A stretch of DNA of 64,000 bases from Odontesthes bonariensis (lineage: Eukaryota > Chordata > Actinopteri > Atheriniformes > Atherinopsidae), in NCBI RefSeq assembly GCF_027942865.1, contig NC_134507.1:35021711-35085710 (forward strand), in the 5' to 3' direction. Made by a program: the position numbers and the translations under genes. Shown piece by piece: positions 21,424 to 31,143 of the stretch. Each line of letters starts with the position of its first letter. The first letter of the stretch is position 1. Below the pieces are notes generated by a model. It made no database searches. It saw only the letters and a program-made list of their open reading frames with translations, and was not told the origin of the DNA.

Positions 21424-22709
21424 CTCTCAGCTGTGAAAAAGGTCCGCAGTGGGAGAGAGGAGGTCCCGCTGCGTGAGGTGAAGCTGCAGCAGGTAAGACC
21501 AGAGAACGGGAGGATTGGAGAGGAGGGACAACCTCTGTAGTTTCTAGATAAGGGAAGATAAAATAAGATAACTTTCATATTCTGTGAGTACCTTAGTAGT
21601 CTATGGGAGTGTGCTAACTGTCTCTTTCTGCGGCGCTGGTTGTTTATATGTTTACTGTGGTCACTTGTAGGCTGCACATTACAGAGTAATCTCTGGTGCC
21701 TTTATAGTTCTGACATCTCATACTGTGTTCTGTACAGGATAAAGCTTCTGCCTCCCTCACGCTGTGGCGGGAAGCTGCAGTCCAGGAGCTGGACCTCGGC
21801 AGCCAGTGCAGGATTACCCACTTAAAGTCCAACATGGATGCAGGAGGGGACTTCCTGCACACAACACCCTACAGCAATGTAGAAGTAAAAAGCATTCTAA
21901 TTCATCTAATCTAAAAACACATTCTAATCAGAATCAGAATGAGCTTTATTTGCCAAGTCGGTAGGCACATACAAGGAGTTGTTTTCTCTGGTTTAAACAT
22001 GTAAAAGGCCACATGAAGTTTGGAGGTCTGCAGCAATTGACTCTGCAGAAAGGTCGCCAACCTTCTGCAGAGTCCATTGCTACAGACCTCCAAACCCCGC
22101 TCTGTCATTTTACGTGGCCGACCACTTGGTGGCTGAGCTGCTGGCGTTCCCAGTCGCTTCCACTTTGTTCTAACACCACTGACAGCTGACTGTGGGATAT
22201 TTAGGAGCGAGGAAATGTCTCCACTGGACTTGTTGCACAGGTGGCATCCTATCATGGCACCACGCTGGAATCCACTGAGCTCCTGAGAGCGAGCCATTCT
22301 TTCACAGATGTTTGTAGAAGCAGTCTGCATGCCGAGGGGCTTGAATTTCTACACCTGTGGCCATGGAAGTGATGGGAACACCTGAATTTAATTATCTGGA
22401 TGAGTGAGTGAATACTTTTGGCAATCTAGTGTATATTATACAGACATAAAATGGCAAATGATGTGACACAATTGAGAAAGAGATTAAAGAAATAAACAAG
22501 GAGTAAGAAAGGGGTTTAATATCTAGCTGCAAGGTATTATGGGACATAAGTGCTGTTTGTTTTGGCAGGTGCTGATTGTGACTGATGAGGCAGCTGGAGT
22601 GGAGGTGATGGGCGTGATGGAGAGCAGCACAAGGGGGGTGCTGGAGCTCCTCATGTCCAGCACCGAAGTCTTTTATATTTCCCAGGACTTGTGGGAGCCC
22701 TTAAAAAGG
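21424..22709 (+). CDS. Three consecutive exons of an unrecognised gene
   Basis: Exons 21424-21492, 21738-21884 and 22569-22709 each have AG before and GT after, are multiples of three (69, 147 and 141 bp), all in phase 0 and open. They encode 119 residues: LSAVKKVRSGREEVPLREVKLQQ, then DKASASLTLWREAAVQELDLG... HLKSNMDAGGDFLHTTPYSNVE, then VLIVTDEAAGVEVMGVMESS...LWEPLKR. The pattern of strands with a TLWRE turn recalls OB-fold, RPA-like proteins, but that is only an impression. No start or stop exon was found, so it is either part of a larger gene or a copied fragment. The second intron holds a Tc1 scrap. Confidence 0.6.
21917..21998 (-). repeat. LINE/SINE 3'-tail fragment
   Basis: The sequence agaatgagctttatttgcca followed by cacatacaaggagttg is the common 3'-tail segment of teleost LINE-mobilised elements. 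Confidence 0.5.
22000..22435 (-). mobile_element. Tc1/mariner remnant with transposase N terminus
   Basis: The outer end at 22400-22435 reads, on the - strand, GATTGCCAAAAGTATTCACT, a Tc1-type terminal repeat common in fish. Inside, MARSQELSGFQRGAMIGCHL and ISSLLNIPQSAVSGVRTKWKRLGT are the paired helix-turn-helix region of a Tc1 transposase. The catalytic part is missing. Confidence 0.8.
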
Positions 22710-22739
22710 GTAAAGTCTTTCTAAATATAAAATATATTG

Positions 22740-23160
22740 GGAAAAAAATCATTAACATTGAGGCAGTGGAAAGACCCTGCCCTCTGGCAGAATAAATTTC
22801 ATATATATGTATATAGTTTACACATAGTTAATATTGTTTTATGTTCTATTTTTATTAATGAAGTTTCTTTGAAAATATAATAAAAATGAATTTAAATCCA
22901 GCATTTGGCTCAGTTGTATTGCTGTGGTAATATAGTCTGTGAAGATGAAGTGAAGATAAAAACTCTCCCAACCAAGGCTCAGCTCTGAAATACTACTGAG
23001 AGGAATTTCAGATGTGAGATGGTGACAGAGGGAGGACACCTGGAAGAAATCCTGGACAGAATCAGACTTCAGATTTATTCATCTATTCAATAAAGATATA
23101 TTTCAGTACTCTGTTTTAACGTAACATATAACAGTACAGATGCACATGTTCATTTATTTG
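22740..23160. other. Unassigned stretch
   Basis: I see no gene, RNA or element here. Confidence 0.4.
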
Positions 23161-23164
23161 TCAT

Positions 23165-23760
23165 TTCAGTTCAGTTTTATTAACACAGACACAATTAAAA
23201 GAAGTAGCTTAGCTAAGGAATCCTACAAAATGCACCGTAACTTCTGTTCAATCCCGAGCACGCACAGAACTGTGGGAAGAAAATACTCAGTTTTAACAGG
23301 AAGAAACCTCCATCAGAACCAGAACCAGGAAGGGCGGCCATCTGCCTGGAGCAGCTGGGGCTGAGAGGACAGAAAAGAGGGGACAACAAGCAGCGTAACA
23401 CCAGGCCAGGGACACCTGCTGAGAGAGAGGAACAAGTTAATGACAACAATGATGTCATATGTACATGGAGAGGAGAGGTGCATCATGGGAGCTCCCCCAG
23501 CAGGCTGGGCCTGTAGCAGCAGAACTATGGGATGTTTCAGGCTCACCTGAGCCATCCCTAACTATAAGCTTTATCAGAAAGGAAAGTTTTAAGCCTGATC
23601 TTAAAAGTAGAGAGGGTGTCTGCTTCCTGAAGCCAAACTGGCAGCTGGTTCCACAGAGAGGGGCCTGATAACGGAAGGCTCTGCTCTGCCATTTACACAA
23701 AAGGGGGAGATTAACATTATGCAGGACAGGTCCGATCCCTCGGTCAGTATATAGCTCATG
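23165..23760. repeat. Dispersed teleost repeat of unknown class
   Basis: The text aacaggaagaaacctccatc ... catcatgggagctcccccag ... aaagttttaagcctgatctt ... gagctggttccacagagagg-like segments forms a block that I recall as a widespread repeat of bony fish. No coding sequence is seen, and the class is not decided from sequence alone. Confidence 0.5.
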
Positions 23761-24325
23761 CAAATTTGACTGTATCCATTGAACTTATGATAGAATCATG
23801 CACCGTATTAGTCATTTTGGGGAACTCTGATTAAAGTTTTAATAATGTCTCTTGCTGACATTACATTTTATAACATTTAAGTCTAACACACCATGTTATT
23901 GTGAAAAAATGAAAGGTTTTAAATAACAGTACAACAGCTACAAGACGTCCAGGTTACACATATAACAGGGCTAAAATTGACAGGATTTCAGGTGAAAAAC
24001 ACTTTGAAAGATGGAAGTTGTAATAATCCTAAACCTGTCACTTGATTTCATTGTAAGACACAATTTTTTTTTGTACTATTAACAAAATTTCAACAAACTT
24101 CTATAACTGCTTAACTTGACAGATAAACATACATTTATATTTATATCTAAATATCTGTTGTTGTATTATAATGTAAATGTAATATAAATATCTCAAGTGT
24201 TTCCAGTTAAAGCGAGTCTGCCATGTCAGCAGAAAGTATTACCTTATTGCTGAATATACTGTCCTGTTCCTGTGGGCAGTGTCAGTGATTGACAGATAAA
24301 GCAGCCAATCAGCACATGATGTTCA
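23761..24325. other. Unassigned AT-rich stretch
   Basis: I see no gene or element. Confidence 0.4.
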
Positions 24326-24329
24326 CTGC

Positions 24330-25430
24330 AGGGCAGCTGCTTACTCGTGTGTACAGTATCTGACTAAATACATCCCAAAGAAGGAAAGTGGTCTGTCAGA
24401 GTACCTGCAAACTGTCATGGAGAATTCCAACATGGACAGAGTTAATGAGTGTGATGAGATGAGAGCTGTCATGCAGGCTTACTCCAGAAAGAGAGAGATC
24501 AGTGCTCAGGAGTGTGTGACTCGTGCATGTGGAATAAAGATGAAGAAGTGCTCACGCAGTGTTGTGTTCATTCCTACTGATGACAGTCCAGTGAAAATGA
24601 GTCGCCCCATGTCATTCTTGGAGGACACCCCGTCAGAGTCTTGTAATGTCTGGATGACGAGTTTGAGTGACAAATACAAAGCCAGACCCGAGACCCCAGA
24701 GTATGAGGAGATGTGCTCGGCTGATTTTGCTGCTAGCTGCAGGTTTGTCAGTGCAGACCACTCAAAGCGTGCTGGTGTGTCACCACTTCTGAATGAGCTG
24801 GGATTTGTCCAAAGGCGGAAAAATGATAAGCCCTCTGTCATCAGATATTACCAATGTTCCAAGGAGAAACACCCCGAGCAGTTTTATGCCAGATTACTGA
24901 GACTGTACCTTCCTCACCGATCCGAGTATGAAATACCAAGTGCCCATCTTCCAACCTACGAGTCTTTGTACAACTCTGGCTGGGTGCAGCTCCCAGGCTC
25001 AAACCGTCCTGAGAGCGTGAAAAATATTACACAAACACACAGAGACTAATATGAGAAACACACTGAGGAGATTGAGAATGCACTTGTAGAGTTTGAGGAG
25101 AGCAGAGAGCATGTGATGGATGAATGGTGTAATCTGGCTCCTGAATCTGAAGTTGTGATGATGAGCTGCAGCAAAGAGAGCCAGACGATGAGCAGGAAAA
25201 TGTGCCCGACTATTGTCCTCAGTCTGCTGCTGTGACAGAAATGAGAGCCATCAGAGAACCCCCAGCTGTGGATCCAGCTGTGCTGCGGCAGATGTATCAG
25301 AACCTGAAGCAGAAGCAGGCCTGTGTGTTCCATGCTATCAGAGACTGCTGCATTAAACTTGTGTGTGGCCTAAATCCAGAGCAGTTTTTCTTTTATGTCA
25401 ACGGTGGTGCGGGAACAGGAAAGTCCCACT
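24330..25430 (+). pseudogene. Helitron Rep/helicase remnant
   Basis: From about 24330 the frame reads CRAAAYSCVQYLTKYIPKK and on through AYSRKREISAQECVTRACGIKMKKCSRSV, the segment between Rep and helicase in Helitron proteins. After a stop at about 25047 and a frame change at about 25160 it continues to the helicase Walker A motif [13 protein letters not shown] (about 25390-25428). There the helicase stops and LINE sequence begins. Helitrons copy by rolling-circle replication. This copy lacks the Rep HUH motif and most of the helicase. Confidence 0.82.
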
Positions 25431-26455
25431 CCTTCCAAAGTGGGATGGATGCCGTCTCTCCTCATCAGACCAGGTTTTCTCCAGAAAGATTGCCAATTAT
25501 CTCTGTAGCCCACGTTGTTTGCTGGACACCATCTAGACAACCAGCGATTGAAGGAGGACATGCGACTAAACATGTCATCACTGGTCAGATTTGGCAGGGG
25601 TCCAGAGAAAACTACGGAGTCCGACATTGTTTTGGCAAAATCACACACCGATGCAACATTAATTTTAGTGACCTCCGATTGGCGTAACCGAGTGTCATTA
25701 ACGCCGACGTGAATAACAGTTTCACCGTATTTACGTTTATCCTTAGCCAGCAGTTTTAAATAGGATTCTATGTCGCCCGCTCTGGCCCCTGGAATGCATT
25801 TGACTATGGCCGCTGGTGCCTCTAATGCCACGTTTCTGACTATAGAGCTGCTAGTTACCAGGGTTTTGTCCTCAGCGGGTGTGTCGCTGAGTGGGGAAAA
25901 TCTATTTGAAGCGTGGACAGGTCGATGGTGAACAACGGGCTTGACTTTAGAGCTATGCCTCTTCCTGACAGTCACCCAGCCACCCTGTAATCCCGGCTGC
26001 TCAGGTTCTGCTAGGGGGAGGCTAATTGAGCTAGCTACGCTAGGTGGCTCCGCATTGACTAAAGGGACCTGGCTCGCTATCGGTTGATGTTCAACAGTGC
26101 AGAGCCGAGCTTCCAATTCAGATAACCTCGCCTCCAAAACTACAAAAAGACTACATTTGTTACATGTACCATTATCACTAAAGGAGGCAGAGGAGTAACT
26201 AAACATCTGACACGCGGAGCAGGTGAAAGCAGGAGATGGAGGGAGAGAACTGGTAGCCATGCTAAGCTAGAGAACCAGACACACCGCTAAAAAGTGAGAA
26301 TAAAAATTAAAGATCTGTAGGAGTGTGTTAGAAAAGAATGGTAAGCTATAGAGTTAACTATGCAAAATTGTGTAAGTTATAGGTAGAAATAAAGTGATTA
26401 TCAGTAGTCCAAGAGGAGCAAGAAATTCCACAGTACACAAGCAAGGTAACAGGAA
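25430..26455 (-). mobile_element. L2/CR1-type LINE, 5' end and ORF1 with esterase-like domain
   Basis: An open frame on the - strand starts at 26260. It begins with a zinc-ribbon-like CSAC...CNKC pair (residues ~13-37) followed by a Leu/Glu coiled-coil stretch. Then comes an SGNH/GDSL-like esterase part with [44 protein letters not shown] and GIHPTLEG. The nucleophile motif usually written GDSIVRNV reads TSSSIVRNV, so activity is doubtful. Such ORF1 proteins occur in CR1 and L2 LINEs of fish. The RT part is absent: the copy ends where it meets the Helitron fragment. Confidence 0.8.
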
Positions 26456-26665
26456 GTGATGCAACACGTCTTACTGCAAAGCAAAGCGTCACAGCGTCAA
26501 TCAACCACCACTTCACCACAGGGCCAAGACTCCTTTAATGTTGGGGTTGTTCAGTCTATGTCCTCAATAACTTCACTCATGTTGAGTGAAGGGAGAGCCA
26601 GCTGCTACAGTTCCAAACAATATAGTAAGACAGGACATTTTTGCAATTGTTATCAGCACTCTTAA

Positions 26666-27029
26666 AGCTGCCGTCGGCAGGTTTTCAAAATTCCGAGTCT
26701 AAAGTCGGAAAATTCGAACTGATACAACTTTCAGGTCCCTCCCCCTCTGTGGACGAGGTTGTGCACGTGAGTTCACACCAGTGTGCGCGCACACAAGCTG
26801 GGGGCAGACTCAGCATGGAAGACGTGGTTGGTGACTGTTCTGCTCAGATAATAGATAAATAATAAACCTAACGTGTTTGGTTAAAAACAGCCGGGAGCGC
26901 TCGATTTTTGCAAGCATGATTACAGGCTTCAGAGGGAGCTACAGAATTCGGGATTTTTCCTAAACAGCCTATTTAATATTCTACTTCCAGAATCAGAATA
27001 TGACTAAAAAAAAGTTGCAGACGGCAGCT
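26666..27029. mobile_element. TTAA-flanked MITE
   Basis: The 364-bp element has ends AGCTGCCGTCGGCAG and, on the other strand, AGCTGCCGTCTGCAAC, with TTAA at 26662-26665 and 27030-27033. Copy B of the duplicated block keeps a single TTAA at 28109-28112, an empty site. TTAA duplication points to Kolobok or piggyBac. A truncated relative is at 60061-60228. Confidence 0.85.
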
Positions 27030-27088
27030 TTAATTAACAATTTGGGTGAGCAAAGAGAGACGCATTTAAGATCAAGGAAGGTACCCAA

Positions 27089-27132
27089 AGTTAACCATCA
27101 AGCTTTCCGTATAGAAAGCTTGATGGTTAACT
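27089..27132. repeat. Perfect 19-bp hairpin in place of the tRNA body
   Basis: The arms at 27089-27107 and 27114-27132 are exact inverses (AGTTAACCATCAAGCTTTC) around a 6-base loop. In copy B of the block this position holds the tRNA-Pro. Confidence 0.85.
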
Positions 27133-27339
27133 AGACCAACGAGCCAAACGGTGGTCTTCCTGCGTTTCGTGAGAGCGTTCGGACAGCTGACGTAGCCATG
27201 GAATCCTGGGAATTTGTGATTGCTTTCTTTCTTCTTTGACTTTTCCAGAGCAATGAGCCTATATTGTTTGGAGTTGGCTCTCCCTTCACTCAACATGAGT
27301 GAAGTTATTAGGCACATACACTGAACAGCCCACAAAAAC

Positions 27340-27975
27340 TCCTGAGACCAATGAGTCAATACTCACCGCCAGGTTCCACCAATTCACATCACATTTTATG
27401 AAGAAGCCCAACTTTAAGACAGAACAGGCCTATATCTCCATTTCTCTACCATTGACTTGAAGCGTTTCAATCTGGATTTATAGAACAAATACCAAAACTG
27501 CTTTAGATAATACTGCAGAGGGTGTGCTTACATGATACAGGTATTTATGCGTGGATCTGTCTTTCAAATTCCAGATAAGAAATTCATTTAAGAAGGACTC
27601 CAAGCAACTTCAGAATGAGTGGTGGAGGTTTGAGCTGTATTTCCTTATTTGGGGCTTTGATTCCAAATGCATTCAATGTTATAGTCAAAACGATACCCTC
27701 GGAAGGTACGTTCGATCATCGAATAGAAACATCCTACAACTTTCAGTTCAGCTCACTCAATGTCAGTGTTGCTTCCATCTTTTTTATTTCAAAGTTCTCT
27801 TATTCTAAAGTGGAGATTAGTTGCCAAAAGTATGTGTAAATTAATCTGTAACACTACAAATCCCTGTGAGTGTAAACTTGTGGAGGGTCAACGTAAACTC
27901 CAAAAGCCGGGATAACGGTTTGTCTAGCTAAACATTGCATTGTAAAAAAAAGATGAGTTTTTCACTTAACTGTCA
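27340..27975. other. Unassigned stretch
   Basis: No gene or known repeat recognised between the inverted third copy and block B. Confidence 0.4.
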
Positions 27976-27978
27976 GTG

Positions 27979-28262
27979 GCTTCAATGTTGGGGTTGTTCA
28001 GTCTATGTCCTCAATAACTTCACTCATGTTGAGTGAAGGGAGAGCCAGCTGCTAAAGCTCCAAACAATGTAGTAAGACAGGACATTTTTGCAATTGTTAT
28101 CAGCACTCTTAATGAACAATTTGGGTGAGATCAAGGAAGGTACCCAAGCTTTCCGTAAGCTTTTCTTAGAGTAGGAGGGCTCGTCCGGGATTTGAACCCG
28201 GGACCTCTCGCACCCGAAGCGAGAATCATACCCCTAGACCAACGAGCCAGAAGGTAGACATT
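27979..28262 (+). repeat. Duplicated block, copy B (with tRNA-Pro)
   Basis: The fuller counterpart of copy A, with an uninterrupted TTAA site and a complete tRNA-Pro. The flank after the tRNA (gtcagctgacgtagccatgg) also matches copy A at about 27180-27200. Confidence 0.75.
28177..28248 (-). tRNA. tRNA-Pro(CGG)
   Basis: The 72-nt cloverleaf reads GGCTCGTTGGTCTAGGGG ... ending ACGAGCCC. The 7-bp acceptor stem, the anticodon stem CTCGC/GCGAG with loop TTCGGGT (anticodon CGG) and the T arm GGGTTCAAATCCC are all intact. No intron. It looks functional. Confidence 0.95.
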
Positions 28263-28306
28263 TTACGTTTCATGAGAGCGCGCGGTCAGCTGACGTAGCC
28301 ATGGAA

Positions 28307-29181
28307 TCAGTGGCGTGCATACATAGACATCAGGGGCCTCATGTACAAAGCGTGCGTACGCACAAAATAGTGGCGTACGTTTTCACGTCAACGATCAGAT
28401 CAAGAACGAAAAGACCGTGGAAATGTGCGGTGCCTCACGGCAGCTTCAGGGCTGGCGTACGCACTTTTCTACAGCTGTTGATTCTTTGGCGACACCTAAG
28501 GTGATGTTGGGAAACTGTTATAATAAATAAATGTGAAAACAATTAGTGCTCAGACAGTGATGTGCACACCTGAGACACATGAACAATTAATACTGATAAA
28601 CTATTAACACACCCATGTGTCTGCAATTACACGAGCGGACATAAAAACAGCGCAAAGTGGTGCAATGCAAACCATTAAAAACAATGGCTGCTTAAATTAG
28701 AAGACTTTGCAAATGGTGCAATTCGAAGAGAGCGTGTGTTCACTACAACAGAGAGGATTAGCTGGCACATGATGGCGACTGACTCATCAGCCGTTTTGAG
28801 GGAAATCCTCCTGGAACTGTGCGCAGAGCTGCGGCCGGCGTTGGAGCACAACACAGCGAGGAGGCATGAGCTGCCTGTGCCCACAGGTGATGTGCACACT
28901 GGGGTTCCAACCGGGGCATTCCAGGGGCAGGTCGCCAACCGATTGGGACTGTGCCAGTCTACCGTGACCCGAGCCATGCCAGCCACGTGGGGCAGAATTA
29001 ATCGCATCTCAGCCACGTATATCAAATTCCCAACAGGCCAACATTAAAGACCTCATGACACCTGGAGACGACTTTTTTTTTGTTTAGTCTGAAATAACTA
29101 TTATTTTCGAGTTGAAATACATTTTTGTGATAAATATGCCCGGTTCTCTGTTATTTTCGAAATTTGAACGCACGCCACTGA
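28307..29181. mobile_element. DNA transposon with Harbinger-like transposase fragment
   Basis: The ends are perfect 12-bp inverted repeats TCAGTGGCGTGC / GCACGCCACTGA, with aa on each side. Copy A of the neighbouring duplication keeps ccatggaatcc at about 27196-27206, consistent with an empty site. Inside, 28790-29047 (+) encodes LLELCAELRPALEHNTARRHELPVP and LGLCQSTVTRAMPATWGRINRIS, the N-terminal region of PIF/Harbinger (HARBI1-like) transposases. A second unit starting GGGGCCTCATGTACAAAG at about 28332 may be nested. The catalytic DDE part is absent. Confidence 0.6.
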
Positions 29182-29340
29182 AATCCACAGGCCAGTGTCC
29201 CGCCAACGTTCCAACATAAAAATGACGTATGCTCCGGAACGTCTGCTCCCTCCTCCTCTCTCCTCTCGCACACTTTAGACTGTTCGCGGCAGCACACCGA
29301 CTCATCTACTACTGGCATTGGCTCACACCTCCCACAAGAA

Positions 29341-29700
29341 CACCTAAAGCAGGGGTGGCCAACCGGTCATAGACTAAGAGCCGCATTTTTTACTGTGTTA
29401 CCACAAAGAGCCACATTATTTGGAAAAATGACCGAATTCTCTCCGTTCCATCCGTCTGTTCTTGACTCGCTCTCTCGTCTCGGTCACATTAACGCTGATA
29501 TTAAACCCACGAACCGAGCAAAATGAGTCAAAAACAGGCGTGTTTGGAAAGCTTCTTCCCACTGAGGAGACAGAAGAAGAGGCTAAGAAAAAGAAAGCTG
29601 CATTTTGAAGACATGTTTCAGCGTTACCATAGCGACCAGAGAGCGTTAGGAGGCAGAGAGGATGTTACGTCAGGAGGACGCTGCTAATAAAGTTACATAC
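29341..29700 (+). mobile_element. hAT 5' end with start of transposase
   Basis: CAGGGGTGGCCAAC at about 29353 is a typical hAT end. At 29524 an ATG opens MSQKQACLESFFP, then in the neighbouring frame TEETEEEAKKKKAAF, the usual N terminus of a fish hAT transposase. No matching right end was found. Confidence 0.6.
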
Positions 29701-30170
29701 AAGTACACAGTGGATTCAAGTTTATTATTATATTTACTAAATACCACAGAGTCTGTGATTGTATCATTTAATTTGTAGTATTTATCCGCCACACCTGAAA
29801 GGCGTGAAAATATTGTCTGACATTAAAAGAAAAATAATAAAATTATATCCAAGACTTGTGGAAAGAAGTAAATGATTTAAAAGCAAATAAAGCAATAAGC
29901 AGCAGGAGGAAGCAGAGACACGTCTGCACTCTTCAGAAGCAGGAAGCAAAGTCTGGCAGCTTTAGAGGTCAAGTTAGCGACTGAAAAACTTATCTGTCCT
30001 GTGCAGGTCGTCCACTTTTGTGTAACACCCCAACTTTGAATGTATAAGCAGTCATAAAGTTGAGACTTCTTCAGAGCTGCAGCCAGCGCCGTTTCCCTCC
30101 TTCAGGAAGTCAAATTAAACTGAAACGTTGATGCGGTCTCACTGAGCTTTGTTAACAGAAGTTTCCTCCA
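29701..30170. other. Unassigned stretch
   Basis: No gene or element recognised. Confidence 0.4.
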
Positions 30171-30174
30171 CAGA

Positions 30175-30306
30175 GGACAAGCTGCTGATCCTGGATCTGC
30201 TGAGATGTCCCAGGTCATTGTTGGCTTTGGTCCTCATACATTTAACTTTGTCCTGAGAAAGGAGAAGTTCCAAAAAGGGAAACAGGGACTGTTTCTGCAT
30301 TTGACA
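30175..30306 (-). repeat. Orphan copy of the 5S-U2-U5 array spacer, inverted
   Basis: Read on the - strand this piece follows the array spacer at 16150-16260: cagtccctgttt, ccttttttggaact-like, aggacaaagttaaatgtatgagg, cctgggacatctcagcagatccaggatcagca. It lies about 11 kb from the array and carries none of its RNA genes. Confidence 0.7.
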
Positions 30307-31140
30307 TAGACTATATCATGCTGACGTTGATCTGGGGCTGCAGTTTTTCATTTAGTTTCAGACTTGTTGGATTGAAATGTTGATGAGTTTCTGTGGCAGA
30401 TAGGCTCCAGTCCCCCTGAAACCAGGTAAAGCAAATGGAAGGATGGAGAGTTTGCTCCATTGAGTGTAAAGTTATCCTGAAGATAACGGGCAGGATTTGA
30501 ACCAGCTGTTGCACCAGTGGCAAGTTATGGTCTCTGTGAAACTCACCAAGCCACCTTCACACTTGAAGATGTTTCTGGAGTGTTTTTCAATTTGTATTTT
30601 TAGTGTTTGGAGCTGAAACTTCACTGAGTCATAAGTTTTGATCCCAGAACCTCTGAGGTTGAAAACATTCACCAAACAGTCTGAGCTATTCTTCCAGACA
30701 CTCAGATGTGCTGTCCTGCAGCTCTTCTCTCTGGACTTTGACCTATAAAATACAGAAACACATCACCTTACATTCATGATTTTTGACCTTTTCCTGTTAT
30801 TGAACTCAGTTAGGAACCTTTGTGTGCAGAAAAACTGTTCCACTGAACCCTTTGCTCTGATTTCTGCACAGGCAGCAGTTCCATAATGAATCAGTCGGGG
30901 TGTTGAAAGGAATGTTTACATGACATCGAACACAGAACCGTCTCCATTCACCTCAACAGTGAATATCATCTTCTCCCGTCCACACCAGCTCTGTGAAGAA
31001 TGTTAGCTGCAGTTCTTCATTCACCATCCCGTCTTCTGTGTCACTCAGAACAGCAAATGAAGAAGTAAAGGAAGTAAATCAGATCTTCTATGTGTCCAAT
31101 GAGTGTGATCCTCCTGACCGTATCCAAACCAGTCAAACTT
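30307..31140. other. Unassigned stretch
   Basis: No gene or element recognised. Confidence 0.4.
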
Positions 31141-31143
31141 CTG

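Larger units (their letters stand above)
26534..27145 (+). repeat. Duplicated block, copy A (split by a MITE, tRNA lost)
   Basis: Matches 27979-28248: the gttggggttgttcagtctat segment, caataacttcactcatgttg, then aacaatttgggtgag, aaggtacccaa and finally ctagaccaacgagcc, the first 15 nt of a tRNA-Pro. The body of the tRNA is missing and a hairpin stands in its place. A third partial copy lies inverted at about 27225-27335. Confidence 0.75.
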
